This document shows positions 10,348 to 28,456 of a DNA stretch of 64,000 nucleotides, in pieces. Where the stretch lies: contig NC_133157.1 of NCBI RefSeq assembly GCF_040802235.1, positions 35,988,501 to 36,052,500 on the forward strand, read 5' to 3'. A model generated the notes under the pieces. It did not search any database. It was not told the origin of the DNA and saw only the letters and a list, made by a program, of their open reading frames with translations. Both the position numbers and the translations under genes were made by a program. This stretch comes from Manis javanica (lineage: Eukaryota > Chordata > Mammalia > Pholidota > Manidae). Each line of letters starts with the position of its first letter. Position 1 is the stretch's first letter.

Positions 10348-11912
10348 AACTGCCAAATGCACTCCATGACCTATTCCTCAGTGTTCTGCATTCGTGTGTT
10401 GGAAAGTTTCTCCCCCACCTAGAACATGCTCCTCTACCCTACATCCTGTACTTTTAGATCCAACCCCAGCGTCACTCTACCCAGGACCCCTCTCTGACCA
10501 CTCTGATCCTCACTATGCTTTCTCTTCTCTGAAAGGGGATGTTTGTGACGTGGGCCTCACAAATAAGCATATAATTCTTTTCTAGATTGTTGACTCTTGC
10601 TTCGTGTAAATTAGTCCTAACTTAGGAAAAAGATACTTAAGTATCTCAACAGCAGGAAAACAGCACAACTGAAATGTCTTTGTACCCTTGACACTGCCCA
10701 GCTTAGGGATGACAATAGACTAAGGTTTCACCATTCCAGTAGCATGAAGGACTGGATGCTAAAGGACCAAAATAGTCTCCTCAGAGATTATTGAACCCAA
10801 GCATTTTTTGGCTACTAGAGCACTGCTACCAGGACATGATTCTCTCAAGAAAACCTGGGATATTATGTCACAATATCCACAGAGGGGAAGCAGGTAATAT
10901 GATATCTGAACCAATAGTCAAGGAGTAGGAGTAATGGGTCCAAGGCCTAATTGGAAAGCACCTGTACTGCTTTAAAGTTACCAAAATCCAAGCTAAAACT
11001 CAAAACTCTTCAGGTAAGCATGTACATGCAGAGGAGATAAGCAGGTCCATGAGTGGCAATTAGTTTATGATTGTTAGTTGGAAGTGGCCACTCATCTCTA
11101 CAGGAAGTCATCTTCCTGAGCAAGCAGAATGCTATCACATGGGTAGAGCAGCTGTGAAACACAAAACTCTGAATAGTGCTGCAGAAATGAGCCAAATTCC
11201 TGTGTCTCCATGGAAAGCAGTGCTCACAACCTCTTCCCACCACACAGAATGGAGGCTTCCCATATTTCACAGACTTAAATCTAAAGATAGTGCCATTTTG
11301 GTCTTTCCCTGCCTCATCAACCAGGGTTCCCTTCACACACCTCTGATTTTCCATTACCCATTCCCTGTAACATTAAAGCCCTCCATTTCCAAGCCATCAT
11401 CAGACTCTGCCCTCCCTAAGCTCCTGTGTGCTTCTCAGATACACTTCTAGTACATGTCGGAGAATTGGTGGAGAGTCTTCTGTCCCAACGACTCTTCCTC
11501 TAAAGGTTCCCTGTGTCCCTAAACACTCTGTTTTCTGGGGATGAGTGACTAGACAGGGGTCCTGAAGGAGAGAGCTGAGCCGTCAGGCTGGTGTATGGTG
11601 TGCAGCCAGAAGGCAAAGTGGGAGCATAGACACTGCCTGTGAGTGGACACCTTTAGTCCCAGGCTCTGTAACACTTACAACCAGATACCCTCACCTGCAG
11701 ACTTAATAACCACATAAGCTTCCCTAAGACAGATTAAGGTCTATGAGCTGTCCCTGCCTGTGAAACAGAAGGGCTTTGTGATGCAGTCTGGTGGCCTGGT
11801 TCCATCAACTGTGAGGCGGAGATGACAAGGCATTAGGAGTCATTAGGCAGGAGGACACTGACCGCCCTCATGCAGAGATGGTTGGTCTCCTCATGCTAAT
11901 GAGGTTTACACC
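10348..11912. other. Intergenic, upstream flank of the SPATA31F pseudogene
   Basis: No gene is evident. A weak L2-like stretch may lie near 10420-10560. The rest is unassigned unique-looking sequence. No CpG island or clear TATA box precedes the pseudogene start at 11913. Confidence 0.5.
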
Positions 11913-11919
11913 ATGTTGA

Positions 11920-12102
<183 letters not shown>

Positions 12103-12939
12103 TAAGAAGCTTTTAAGGTTTCAGGGTCTCTCCATTGGCCCTCCTATTTTTTGTCCCCCAAATCTTGTACCATGCACCCATTAACCTTATATGGTACTTA
12201 TCTTTTCAGAGCCTAGAAATAATTCCTCATCAGGCCTTTGTTGCAGTTTATTCTAATTGAAAAATCATTAACATCTCTGGCTTGGGTTGAGACCTGGATG
12301 AGATGGAATCTACCTCACTAGATCTCAGAACCTCCCAATATGGGGGAATTTTCTGATTGGTGGACTTAGTAGCAAAAACCAATCACCATTTAATCTGTCC
12401 CAATATCCTCCTGACTCGTGTTAAACCCTCTGAAAACTTGTCCTGGAAAGGCGGTAGGAGGTATGGAATATAGACAGCCTCAATGCCAGTGAGAAATAAG
12501 TAGAAAAATGAAATGTTCAGGTGGAAAGGGTGGAGTAAAGGAAGGAAATGTATGTAGGTGAGTGTACACAATACAGATAGATAAACAGAAAGAGATTGGA
12601 AATACAATTTTCCTTTATCACATTTTGGACTTAAAAAAGGAAACTGTCCCCAAATCATACGCTAACTTCTTTTTTGTCTTTAAGCATTACCGAAAAGTCA
12701 CACAAAGGAATAGAGATGCAGCATCAAGACATAAGTCCCAGTCCCTTCTCTGACTCCCCTCCACGGTGAGCGAGGTGCCCATGGATCTGTCCCTCTCTGG
12801 CCCAGTGCCAGGAGCCAGCTACTATAACTACTGAAGGCACCAATCCCCAAATTGATAGATTTTCCCAGAAGACTTTCTTGGGTGGGAAATCAGAGCCTGG
12901 GAATGTTCCAAAATTATCCACCTTATCCCAGGATTGAGA

Positions 12940-13090
12940 AATTAGGAAGTAGGACAGAAGTCCTTACCTGTGTCATTTACTAGCTTTATGACCCTGTGGA
13001 AATCACTTCATTTCTTGGTTATCCATGAAATGGGCATCTGCTGATCCCACCTCACTCAGTGTGGTTGTGATAATCAAGGGAGATCAGGTC
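12940..13090 (+). repeat. MIR-like SINE fossil
   Basis: The stretch TCATTTACTAGCTTTATGACC followed by GGAAATCACTTCATTTCTTGG and GAAATGGGCATC follows the MIR core order (location marks only). It lies in intron 2 of the SPATA31F pseudogene. Confidence 0.6.
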
Positions 13091-14192
13091 CAGGACATCA
13101 CCTCGTCACTGGTTAAACTGTACACAGACATGCCTTAGAGCACTGACTGGGGGTTTCCAGTACCTCTCAACCAAAGGTCTTCAGCTTCCTGCAGGATGTC
13201 CCCGAATCCTCCCCCGTTCCATGTAACACCGTCTCCTGGTTTCTCAGCTAGGAGACTTCCCCAGGAGGAGGCTGAGAAGCCGTGGGAGCTGCTCTCTATC
13301 ATGAAAAGGTGATCACGTGCTCTTCATAGTCTCCAGCTCCCGGCCTGGCCTGTGATGATTCTCTGCCTGGCCAGGGCAGGGATGAGGAGAGGGACAGTGT
13401 CTGGGAGGGAGCCAAGCACAGTGGAGGCTGGAGGGCTGGCTGAGAGGGCTGGCTGAGAGGGGAATCATATGTCTCAGAAGGGGGGAGTCTCTAAGTTCTG
13501 CTCTGGGCGAGGCTCACCATGATCCTGGAATTCAGGATGTGACTACTGGGCAATTCATAAAAGACTCTACATGGGTTTACACTCAGCCATAAGAAAAGTT
13601 ACCAGTCAAGAGAATGGATAAATGAGTGCATGAAAAAGTAATCATTCTCTCTACATATTCTCTCTACAACTGTGCCCTTTCAAGGGCAGACCCCTCAGAG
13701 TCTAGCTGGACCTGCTGACATTACCTCCTCTGGTTCTGCCTTCAGGAAGGTCAGGTCCAGGGATGGCCCTCAGACACGAGTCTGTCATCTTATCCTCTTC
13801 TTATGATCTCTAGAGAATGAGGCTGGCTCCCAAGAGATATTGTGTGCACCCTATAATCCCAGAAAGCAGAATTCCAACAAGGACCTCATTTTCCAGTTTG
13901 GAAATACTGATTACTAGGCTCTGGCCTTCTTAGCTACAAACAAGATTGATGCCAGGTTCTACCTGTTGACTTTACTGGTGATGCCCCATCAGCTAAACAT
14001 TGGCTTCCACCCATCTGCCTCATTCCCTTCTCCCAGTTCAGCATCTCAACACAGGTCAGCAGAGAACTCACCCCACCTCCCAGTCTCTCCTGGCCACGCG
14101 CTCCCATCAGTTGTCTGTGACCTTGCCCAACAAGTGCCAGACCCTCAGCCCAGCCCACCGTAACTTGCCAAATGGCATTTACCTGGGAATAA

Positions 14193-18097
<3,905 letters not shown>

Positions 18098-21000
18098 CCC
18101 TGCTCAAGCCACACTGTGGGCTCCCCAACGTCATCAGTCCTTGGAGAGGACCATTACTGTCATTTCATTGTTGTGCGGGTGGGGCAGAGCGGCCCCCAAA
18201 ATACACTCTATATCTCTAATCAGTTTCTGTCTGCTCCTTCCCTCCACTCTGGTGTGTTCAGGGAAGGCATGGTAGAGGCTACACCCATCCGTCCAGTCTA
18301 TGGAAGCTTTATCCCACAGTGCAGCTGGGGCAGCATTCCACACAACTCCTCCCAGCCCCACCCTGGAGAAGGAAGGCCCTTGTGGAAGGTGCACTGAAGG
18401 GAAGGGTCAAGCTTCGATTCTGTCATGACCTCCATGGCGTCCTTTGGCCCAGAAGAGCACTGTGGACATGAGCAAATACTGACAGGAATCCACAGGCAGA
18501 ATTCATTCATGACTTCTGTATACACCCCCAATCTGGAGGGGACGTTTTTAGAGGAGTTCCACAGTACTCCAACCTTGAGGAGGTGCTTGTGTTTATCAAA
18601 AGCACACAGCTAATAATATGACGGGATAAAAATCAGAACCAAATGATAGCATCTCCCCTTTTCTGCTCCCTGTTGGTTACTGTTTGGGCCTCTCTGGAGC
18701 CCTCTGGGAGTCTGCTGTAGTTCTCTTGCCTATTTCCAACCTCCACTGCCTATCAGCTGCATGGAGTGAGGGACTCCTGGAATGAAGATCACAGTAGGAC
18801 GTGGAGAGTGTCTTTTCCACCACTCCCAAGGGGGAGGCTGGGAGAGAAGCAAGGAGGGGGAGCATGTAGATGGAGGTCTGAGTAGCTGGGACAGAAGCTG
18901 ACACGTTCCTGATCAGAGTGTCATGAAGGAGCAAAGCCAATTTGTTTTGTACTCAAAAGAGCCCAGAGCTAGAAAGCCAGCCAAGTTCCAAGTGCTTTTG
19001 GGGGAAGGAAAATTTAAACTTTGTGATAGGTCTCTTGCCAAGCATGTGGAGAACAGTGATTTGGCCTTTCTGTCCAAAGACGCTGCAAAATAATTCAAAC
19101 TCAGGAGACTCACCCTCTATCCTACCAAACTGTTCCCCATCATCAGGGAATGCTACGGCAATAAATCCATGCTTTTGATCAGCCCAAACATGAAGTCCAT
19201 CTCTAGGTTCTAATCTTGGTCTCTTGCAACTTTGTGCCCTATTCCCGCTTTCTACTTCTTCCACTTGTATTCAGTTTCTCATCTGTTCTTGCTGAATAAA
19301 ATCACAATATTATGTCACATCCCCAGGGCTTAAGACAGTGGCTGGTTAGTGATACCTTAATAGTACTTGAATCCAAAGTCCAGGCTGGAAATGCAGACCA
19401 GTTACATTTATGATGAGTGCTATGGAATAGGGACTCCTTCCACAGGAGGAAGTACTCAGCTGATGAAGACCCTAGAAGGATCACAGTAAGTGACCTTGAG
19501 AAAGGTCTTACATTCAACAATTAAAATATTTGAGTATTTACTATCTGCAAAGTACTATAGCAAATACAATGAACAAGATGCAGGACTTGCACAGTGGAGC
19601 TCATGATCTCATAGGATAGACAGTCTTACATGCCCAAATTGTCTAACCAACATACATACTTCAATGTTCAATTCATCTCAAACTACAGAAAAATGAACTT
19701 CCAGTTCTCAATCCCCAATCACACATAAATAACAAAGCATGCCCCAGTCATAGTATTCACCACATCAGAATGGAACTCCATCTTTCCATTTGTTTAGGAC
19801 AAAAACATTGGTATCATCCTTGGTATTTTTTTCCTAACAGTCCACATCCAATCCATCAGTAAAACCTCTTGTCTCTACATTCAAAATGAATCCAGAACAT
19901 GACTGCTTCTCACTCCCTCTCTTTGTACAATTATTGCAGTAGCATCATAACTAATATCCCAGCTTCTTCCTGGGACCATTACTCCCAACAGTGTATTCTC
20001 AAAGAAGCCTGCTCAGGGAGGGTCCTGGCTGTGGATGACAGATAGATGATGATAGACAGATAAGGCATAGACACATATAGATGTGGATATAGATAGGTAT
20101 AAAACCAGGAGACTGGATAAGATCCCAAGGGACTGAGTATAAACAAAGGAGAGAACTAAGGGCCAAGCTTTGGGACTCTTCAACAGTATAAAATTGAAGA
20201 AAAATGATAGGAACAAATAAGCAAAAACTGAGAATTAGTAGCCAATGAGATAGGAGGAAAACCAGAAGGCTATATACTGGAAGCTGAGAGAGAACAAGTA
20301 TTGCAAGGAGAAAGTAAGTGGCTGCATGAAAAGTTGCAGGTCAGCCTAGTAAGATGATGACTTGGAGCTGATCATTAGATTTAGCAACACAGATCATTCA
20401 TGGCCTTGGGAAGAAGAGATTCAAGTGAGTGATGGAGGTGAAGACATGACTGGAGTAGATCTGATAAAGAATGGAAGAGCGGTTGGTGATAGCAAGTATA
20501 ATCAATTCAAGGAGCTTTTTCCACAGAGGTGCAGAAAAATGAGGAAATAGCAACAGATTTTTTAAAAGGAGACATAGCATGTTGGATGTTGATGGAAAAG
20601 ATCCAGTGGAGAGGAATAAATTGATGATGCAGGAGAGCAAATGGAGTAGTGCTAGAGCAACATCATAGTGCAGAAGAAATGGAACAGAATGATTTCCCAA
20701 GAGGGACTGGCTTTGGCTCAAAGTACACATGCTTTACTGTTGGTAAGTAGAGAGTAGGTGACATTAATCAGGGAGGATTTTGTGTGTCAAAAGAAGAAAG
20801 GATTCCCCAAATTAAGACTTACAGGGTGAATGAAGAGCTGGCAAAGAATAGTGGCAAGTGGGGAGAAGGGGACTAGAGCCAAAGCCAGAGGTGAGTAGGA
20901 TTTTGGAAGTTACCATGGCAAGTTTCTACTAGGATCTAGGAAGTCATAGCAGTGTGTGAACCCAGATGCATGGAAAAAATGGTTGAAGTTGATGATCACA

Positions 21001-23209
21001 TGTGTAAAGAAGATGCTCGTGGCCACAGTGGGAGAGAAGGCAGAGAAAGCTCTAAATGTATGGAGCATTAGGGAAGGGATGGGGCTGGAGATGGGTAAAA
21101 AGAGCATGTGTGGCATCCTAGGGTTCAGCCAGGGACCAGGGAGGTTTGACAGTGGGAACAGAGAACTAGAAGGCAGAAAGACAAAGATGCTGCCATGAGT
21201 TTGTAACAAAGATGATGGACCTCGGTTTGGGTCACCTCGTATCTCTCAGAAGGTGGCACCTCTGCATTCCCACTTTTTGACCTACCACAGAGGAGCCAAG
21301 AGCTGGAGAAAGAGCTGGAAGTGCTGTTTGATGCGTGTATGTGGTATGGGGGCTATGGGACACCCTCGCCCTGATTCCTAGGGATATACAGGATGACTCA
21401 CATCACATCAAACCAGGAGGGGGTGGCAGGACTCTCTTCATCTGATAGGACCCCAGCACTGTGTGTCCACTATTAGCAGGATGCAGAAAAGCCAGGATGG
21501 GAAGCAGCATGAATGTGTCCCTCCTCTGAATGGTGCTTCTGTGCCTAAGGGATGGGGACCCAGTCCCTGCTGTGGCCTCCAGAGCAAGGAAGCACAGGCC
21601 CAGGCCTGCTGAGCCAGCACCGTCCAGGTGTTTCCCTAAAGCATCCCAAAGATCATAAGAGGTCTTGGGACAGGCACATCCTTCCTGCACAGTGGGAGGT
21701 GGCAGAGAGCCACAGCATAAGGAGGCAAGAGGGAGGCCCAGAATGAAGGGAACGTGACTCAGAAAGATCACAGCAGCATCCAGTGGGGAGCCGAGGTTAA
21801 TGAGCACACATCCTGGCTTAGGTGGAGCAGGTCCTTCCCATGGTCCTCCACAGGTTCCTACCTGCCCCAGAGCAGTTGAGTTCATAGTGCCGACCAAGGT
21901 CCTACAGCACAAGGTGGGGGCAGAGATGAGCTGGAACTGAGGCCTTCAGGATCCTGAATTCTCAGCCAAGTCAAGCTCTGAGAGGAGACAGGATCAGAGC
22001 CTATGACTCACGCAGGATGTTGCTGAGGGATGAAGCCTTGCTCTAGCCCATCCCATAGCTCTAGCATCAACCCCACCTTCCCACTCCCCCTAGCCTCCAG
22101 AGAGGTAAAACCAGAATGAAATCCTCCTTAATTTACTACTCAAGAATCTGTGGGAGGTGCTAGGACTGTATGCTTGCTCGTGAACTGTGGGGTGCACCTC
22201 TGGCCCTCTGAGGTACCATCATGTCATGGTGCCTGGCTTTGACCTTCTGGGGCCATTCTCTCAGTCTCTGCAGAGGGTACTGCAGATCTCTATGGACAGA
22301 ATTTCAGGCCACAGTGGAGGTGACTGGCTTCTCCACAAAATGACTTCTGGTAAACACTGAATCCTAACGATAGGGACCGCAGCTGCTTCATTTTTGAACA
22401 GCGTGCAGCCCATGCAGGGAGGGCAACAAACACAGGACAGGCACAGGAACGAACCCATGGAGATGCTTCCTGCACCACGTGAGACAGGGCTGAGCCTCTG
22501 CTCTTCACCAGCCATCCGAAGCCTAACGCTCCACCTGGGCTCAGGACCCATGGCACAGGCCAGGGCTGTCAGAGAATAAAGACGAAAATGGACGTAGGTA
22601 AATAAAGGACACAGAATAAGGACAAGAATGGTTCCTGTGTCCAATGCAGGGAAGGGAAGGAAAGGAGGACACCCTTGAGTTCGGGTGGGGCTGTGAGGAA
22701 GGAGCCTAGTGCTGGCATGTGAGGTGTTGGGGGACGCAGAGGACTAGATCCCTAACAGGTCTTGCTGGGTTTGCAGAGGACTGTTCATTCCCATCCCAAG
22801 ACAGAGAGGCCAGGACCCTAAATACTTGGACTGGATGAGAGCATGGGGAAGAAAAATGGGGCCTGGGACAGGGCCAGAGGGAAGGCTCTCTTTCCAGAAG
22901 GATGGGTGGGTGCTGCCAACTGCCCCCCACCCCTTTTCTGCCCTGTCCCTCTCCTCCTCTGCAACTTCTCTGGGTGCATGGCCAGAAAAGGAGCATATTG
23001 GGGGCTTTCCAGAGTGTATCACTGTCAAGGTCAGGCCTGCTCCAGAGGCCACAGGGGGAGGACCTTGGGCAGGCAGCCGGACCTGTGGGATTCCAGACGG
23101 TGGGAAGAGAAGGGAAGTTGTTCCTTGTGGTAAACCATGCTGGCAGCTGGTGTGTGTCAGGGGAGAGCGGCAGGGTAAAGCGAGAGGCCAGGGCAGAATC
23201 TCTCACACA

Positions 23210-23470
23210 GTCAAAGACAGATGGACACAGACGCCTGGCCACACAGACACATAAACAGAAGGACACAAATCCACTGATGCCACTGAGAAACTAATTCTGA
23301 GTACCAGAGATGTGTCCTGGAAACACACCTGCATAGACCCACGAACACCCTTTGTCAGACTTGCTGGAGCAGACACAGGCACAAACACACACACAGACAG
23401 AAAGACAGCCTAGCACACATGCAAACAGACACAGCCCATCTTGCAGACCCACAAACACACATGCAGTCCA
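23210..23470. repeat. Degenerate CA/CAGA-rich low-complexity stretch
   Basis: Repeated CACAGACA, ACACACAG and GACACA words without a fixed period suggest a decayed microsatellite. Confidence 0.55.
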
Positions 23471-25827
23471 AATCCATCCAGCAAAGCCATGCTCCTGCAT
23501 AAAGCTGCCTAGACCACCTCAGACGAGGCCTGTATCCCTCCTCTAAACTGGTTTGTAGTTTCTGTCCCACTGCTTGTCCTTTAATAAGGACAGTCTTGGT
23601 TCCCATGCAAAGCCCTGGGCTCCACCACATGGCTGTGTGCTTTTAAAGAAAGGACAAGGTCAGCAAGTGTGTCCACTGCCCTCCTCAGCGGCCCCATCCT
23701 TCACCTACACACCCTTCTTCATCCCCACAAGTGTCCCCACTTTACTGACCCCCACCCTCTTTGTTGCAGGAGACACAGACTCTAAGGGAAGAGTAAACTG
23801 GACAGACACACTCTATCAAGGTGTTCCTGGTGGCTTTACCCAAAAAGGTCTTTCCATGGCCTTATGCTTACCACTGTCTACCTCCAACCTGTAACCACTA
23901 CCAATGGTATTCTAAGCACAGTGCTAACTCTCACCCTAACCCTAGGTAGCACACTGAGTAATGTCCACAACTATCCTAGGTGCGCAGATGTCACGCACAT
24001 ATGATGGTGTGGGTCATTTGCCCTCCAGAAACTCAGTAGCCCCTTCAGTAACACCTGCACAGTCACCAGGCCATGATGTCCCTGGAGAACCCAGTGCTCA
24101 GCTGGAACCCTAGAAGCACCAAGGCGCCCAGGCCCTTTGACCCTTGCTAGACATACAAGCCTATAGGGGCCCAGCCCACCCCAAGTCCTGTTCCGGGATT
24201 AGCCCAGCATCTGAGCTGAAATTCCTGCCATACCCTTTCCCAGCTCCTGCCTGCCAAGTTGGGAGCATCTGTTGTCCTGGGACCTGGGGCTGAAGGGAAT
24301 GTGGCCACTTCCCAATGTGGGGATTTCCAGACTCTTGTAATATCCACACCTAGGACCTCTACCCCTGAGCCTGGCCCAGGTACCAGTCCTAAGGAGTCCT
24401 GGGGGTAAATTGGAGTGAATTAGCACACCTCCTCTTCTTCCCTCCAGGGTCACAATCTGGTGATAGGGTGTGTTCATTCTGAACTCATCAGCAGAGATAA
24501 AGCTGAACTCAGCCATGTGTACACCTCCCTCACCCCTCACCTCTCACCCCCAGGCACCAGGACTCCAGTGCAGCACTCCTTTGCACCCCAGCCACCCCAG
24601 TGGTTGTCAAACACCACCTAGGCTCTCTATTGAGCCCAGCAGGCCAAAACCTTCACCCAAGGGACTGGAACTCTTAGGTGGACATTGACATCCCAGATGT
24701 GCAGCCATCTGAGTCTCTGTGTCCCCTTCCCCAATGTCTACAACCAGTCCAGCCTGAGGACCAGTAGAGGAGCTTGAGTTCTATTCAGAGATGCGTTCAG
24801 AGTTGCAAGCTCCAGACCCTTGCTGCAAGCTTAAGATTCAAATGGGGCTGTGAGGTGGCATGAACCCAGGCCAGCAGCTGCAGGCAAAGGAATGCTAGGT
24901 GGTAGACTTGGAGTTCCAGAGAAAGATAACAACTTCTCTCATCATCTCAGCCTTTCCTCTGGTGTCTATACCTGGGCCCCACTCCCTACCAGGTTCCCTC
25001 AATGCCCCCCTGTCATGCTCCCACCCCCATCCCATAGGCTCTGACACCTGCATACCAGTGTGTGGTAGGGACTCATTATCACCTTCCTGCTCTGAGAGCA
25101 GCTCTTTCCAACCCTTGCTTTTTGTCCATCCAGGTATCGACCTCTGGCAAAGCCCCTACTCCTCCCTTCCTTCCCTCAAGTCCTCTAACTTAGGTTCTAG
25201 CCCCAAGAGGAAGCAGGAAGGCCCCAGTACCTCCAGGATGCACCACCCCCTGAAGCTGGTCTGCCACTACAGGCTCAAGTTCTGAGGTGGACTTAGGGCA
25301 GATCCTAGGAAGAGATTCCTGAGTCAAAGAAAGGTAGTCAAGGATGGGGCTTAAGGAGGCTGTGGACACCATTTGACAAACAAAAGACCACCCACCATGG
25401 CATCCACAAGGGGAGGGGGCAGGATGTCTTGGGAGAGAAACGGAACCTGAATTTTAGGAGAAGCAGCAGCAACTCTTCCCTGCAGTGTTCTCCCTTTTCC
25501 TACAAGCTGTGCCAGGCCCAAGTCCCCTCACTCAGGAAGGTCAGGGTGTATTACACCAGCTTTCTCTTCCCCAAGACCACCTTTGTTCCCTTCCCCACGC
25601 TCTGTGCCCATCTGGAGTTTGGGATAGGGAGCAAAATCAGCCCAGGTGGGTCTCCCAGCCCCACCTCACTAAAGGCTTGAAAGTACCTAGAAAAACTCAG
25701 TAAAAATACAGACCCTTAAGCGACACTAGGAGACTCTATTTAAAATGGTCTAAGGTAGTGCCTCTAATTCTGTATTTTTTATAAGCTCCTCACATGATTC
25801 TGAAGTGCTCATCTACATTCCCCTTAC

Positions 25828-25828
25828 A

Positions 25829-25861
<33 letters not shown>
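25828..25861. repeat. (CA)n microsatellite
   Basis: A nearly pure run of about 17 CA units follows CTTACACAAA. It would be a polymorphic marker in the species. Confidence 0.95.
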
Positions 25862-25862
<1 letters not shown>

Positions 25863-26523
25863 AGCCCATGCCATCCTACCTCTCTGGTAACTCTTCAGAG
25901 ACAGGATAATTGCTACCTACTTAGTCACTTCCACAGAGGGTGGGGCAGGTGGGGAAGGGGAGATTGGAGAGACGGGAATTAAAAGCTTTCTGGTGCCAGG
26001 ATTTGCCATCAGGCCAGATAAAAGACCCAAGAAATCTTATCTTTTGTTTTGCCCAGTCCTGTCCCAGGAATGCCAGGCTCTTGCCAGCCAGGACACTCCT
26101 TACCCCACTTAAGGTCTCAGCCTTTTGTAAAACCTCAGACTCAAGAGCTCAGGTGTCTCTCCTCTATCTCACTCAGATTCCAGACCCTTTTCTCTGTGGA
26201 TCTTGGGATAAAACACCACGCCTTCATCTCCATCACAACAATATCCCCATCTCCTCTGCATCCCATCCTCCCTTAAGATCAACATCCTTATTTTGGGATT
26301 AATCTTTCTGTCACTACTTTATACCTGGCCCCCCATGTCCTGTGTCCCTTCCAATCCTTGTCCTCTCCAAATCTCTCTCTACTCTCCCTACCTCAATCCA
26401 AGCTGTCCTTCAGCAAGCTGTGATAAGCCTGGAGAAAGGGGCATACTGCTGGGTTTAGCACCCTGAGAACCAGACGGATTTTCCAGTCCTAACCTGGTGA
26501 TCGCAACTCTGAGGCCCCAATCT

Positions 26524-27715
26524 TGTTAGGCAGGAAAATAGATATGAGCAGGGTGGAAAGAGAATAAAGCGCACTAGGAAGGACTCAAAGAGTTAACCAG
26601 TTAAAAATAGAAAGCTCAGAAGGCCAGGAGCAATTTGACCTAGAATGTTGAATACTCCCCAGATAAAGAAAAGTATCTCAGCATAGCCTATGTTTTCACT
26701 GTGTCAATTAGAATATACCATTGTAAGATTTACTTTAGCTTGCTCAAAGGCCCAGATTATTTAGAAAGAAGTCTATCTTAAAGCTAACATTGCATTTTAA
26801 CCAAACAGACAGTGGCTCAGCCCATCTTGAAGGCAGGGCAGACAGTCTTAATTGATATGCTTCCAGACAGAAGCTGATATCCTGGAAAAGAATCAAAGCA
26901 GTATATTTCTTGTATTAAGTTTTAAAAAAAGAAGAAACTTAATGTCTTAACAAAGATGAACATTCTAGGACAATTTGGCCAGTCTGCACCTGGCCCTTTG
27001 TCACATTCCTGAAAATCTTCAACTGCCTATAAAACCCCAGACCCTAAACTTTAGAGGCGCCCTCTCTCTGAGGTCGCTGCACTTTCTAAGTGCATAGCCT
27101 TTTCCCAATCTTTCAGCACCTCTTCTTTGAGGTAGCCTGTACTCCCCTTTCTCCAAGTGTGCACCTTCTTGCTTTAAATAAACTTCTCATTGCTCAACTT
27201 ATAATGTTTTGTCTCTGCACTTTTCCAGCAGTAAGTGTCTTTGTTACTTTTTTTGTCATTCTAGTTCTCCAAATTTAAGCTCAAACCTTTCTCCTTCTGT
27301 GCTATTTCAGATAAGTAAGGAGGGGCTGCTTAGAACTCAGATCTGGGCTTGCAAATTATCATCGCCTGGGTGCTCCAGACAGACTGCAGGTTACTGTCAT
27401 GCTCTTTAGTGGCCTGCCTGAAAGTTTCCTTTCTTTGTCTCTAGGAAGTTCGCAGAACATATTCTCACTCCATCCAGTGCTCTGGGGCTCTCCCAAATCC
27501 TGGGATGGTAGGGACTCAGTTCCCAAGTGGACACTGGACACCAGGTGACACTGGCTTAAGGAGTTAGCAGGGGATGTGCCCCATGTTGAGTAGCAGTTCA
27601 ATGAACTTCCTTTATTATTCTAATCTGTCATTCCCTGACACTCGCTTTAATAAATTCCTTCTCACTTTGTACTCTGACTTCCCTGCATCTCTGAACCAAC
27701 CTCTCCCCCCAACAA
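26524..27715 (+). mobile_element. Endogenous retrovirus LTR-like block (class I style)
   Basis: The block starts near TGTTAGGCAGG. It has a TATA-like GCCTATAAAACCCC at about 27025, a CTGAGGTCGCTGCAC segment typical of gamma-type LTR R regions, and a poly(A) signal TTAAATAAACTTC at about 27175. A second AATAAATTCC signal lies near 27648, so two LTR-type units or one long LTR with flanking leader may be present. No gag, pol or env frame is visible. Boundaries are approximate. Confidence 0.5.
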
Positions 27716-27820
27716 TCTGGTTTTAAACAGATTGTCATGACCCAATAATCATCACACACCATACAGCACCATAAATTCCAAAGGGATAAGAGATTTCAAA
27801 TGTTAAAAAGTCAGCTACAG

Positions 27821-28445
27821 ACTCCAGTTTGAAAAAGACAGGTGCACCCCTATGTTTATCGCAGCACTGTTTACAATAGCCGGGAAATGGAAGCAACCTA
27901 GGTGACCATCGGTGGATGAATGGATGAAGAAGATGTGGTACATATATGCAATGGAACATTACTCAGCCATAAGAAGGAGACAGATCCTACCATTTGCAAC
28001 AACATGGATGGAACTGGAGGGTGTTATGCTCAGTGAAGTAAGCCAGGCAGAGAGGGACAGGTGCCAAATGATTTCACTCATATGTGGAGTATAGGAACGG
28101 GGGAAGGCTGAAGGAACAAAGCAGCAGCAGAATCACAGAACCCAAGAATGGACTAACGGTTACCAAAGGGAAAGGGACTGGGGAGCATGGGTGGGAAGGA
28201 AGGGATAAGGGCGGGGAAAAAGAAAGGGGGCCTTACGATTAGCATGTATAATGGGGGGTGTGGCATAGGGAGGGATGTGCAGCAAGAGAAGATAAGTAGT
28301 GAGTCTACAGCATCTTGCTGTGCTGGTGGACAGTGACTGTAATGGGGTTTGTGGTGGGGGGGGACTTGGTGAAGGGGGGAGTCTAGTAACCATAATGTTC
28401 TTCATGTAATTGTAGATTAATGATAATAAAATGAAAAAAAAAAAG
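27821..28445 (+). mobile_element. 5'-truncated L1 with target-site duplication
   Basis: The insertion contains the last part of ORF2 ([12 protein letters not shown]-type region, then MWYIYAMEHYSAIRR) and the full 3'UTR ending in an A-rich tail. GTCAGCTACAG flanks it at 27810-27820 and 28446-28456. It belongs to the same lineage as the L1 at 1-6672 and is of moderately young age. Confidence 0.9.
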
Positions 28446-28456
28446 GTCAGCTACAG

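Larger units (their letters stand above)
18098..26520. other. Intergenic region between SPATA31F pseudogene and CCL21; no gene seen
   Basis: I see no conserved protein, splice-consistent exon series or CpG island. 18098-18610 may be the 3' flank of the pseudogene. Around 19510-19620 and 20240-21200 the sequence has the purine-rich, decayed look of ancient interspersed repeats that I cannot name. 23210-23470 is a degenerate CACA/CAGA-rich stretch. Several overlapping short open frames at 22.3-23.6 kb are a base-composition effect. Confidence 0.45.

Noticed and set aside
22261-23894. Cluster of overlapping 60-186 codon frames
   Set aside because: Frames in all registers overlap in GC- and CA-rich DNA with no conserved protein or splice pattern.
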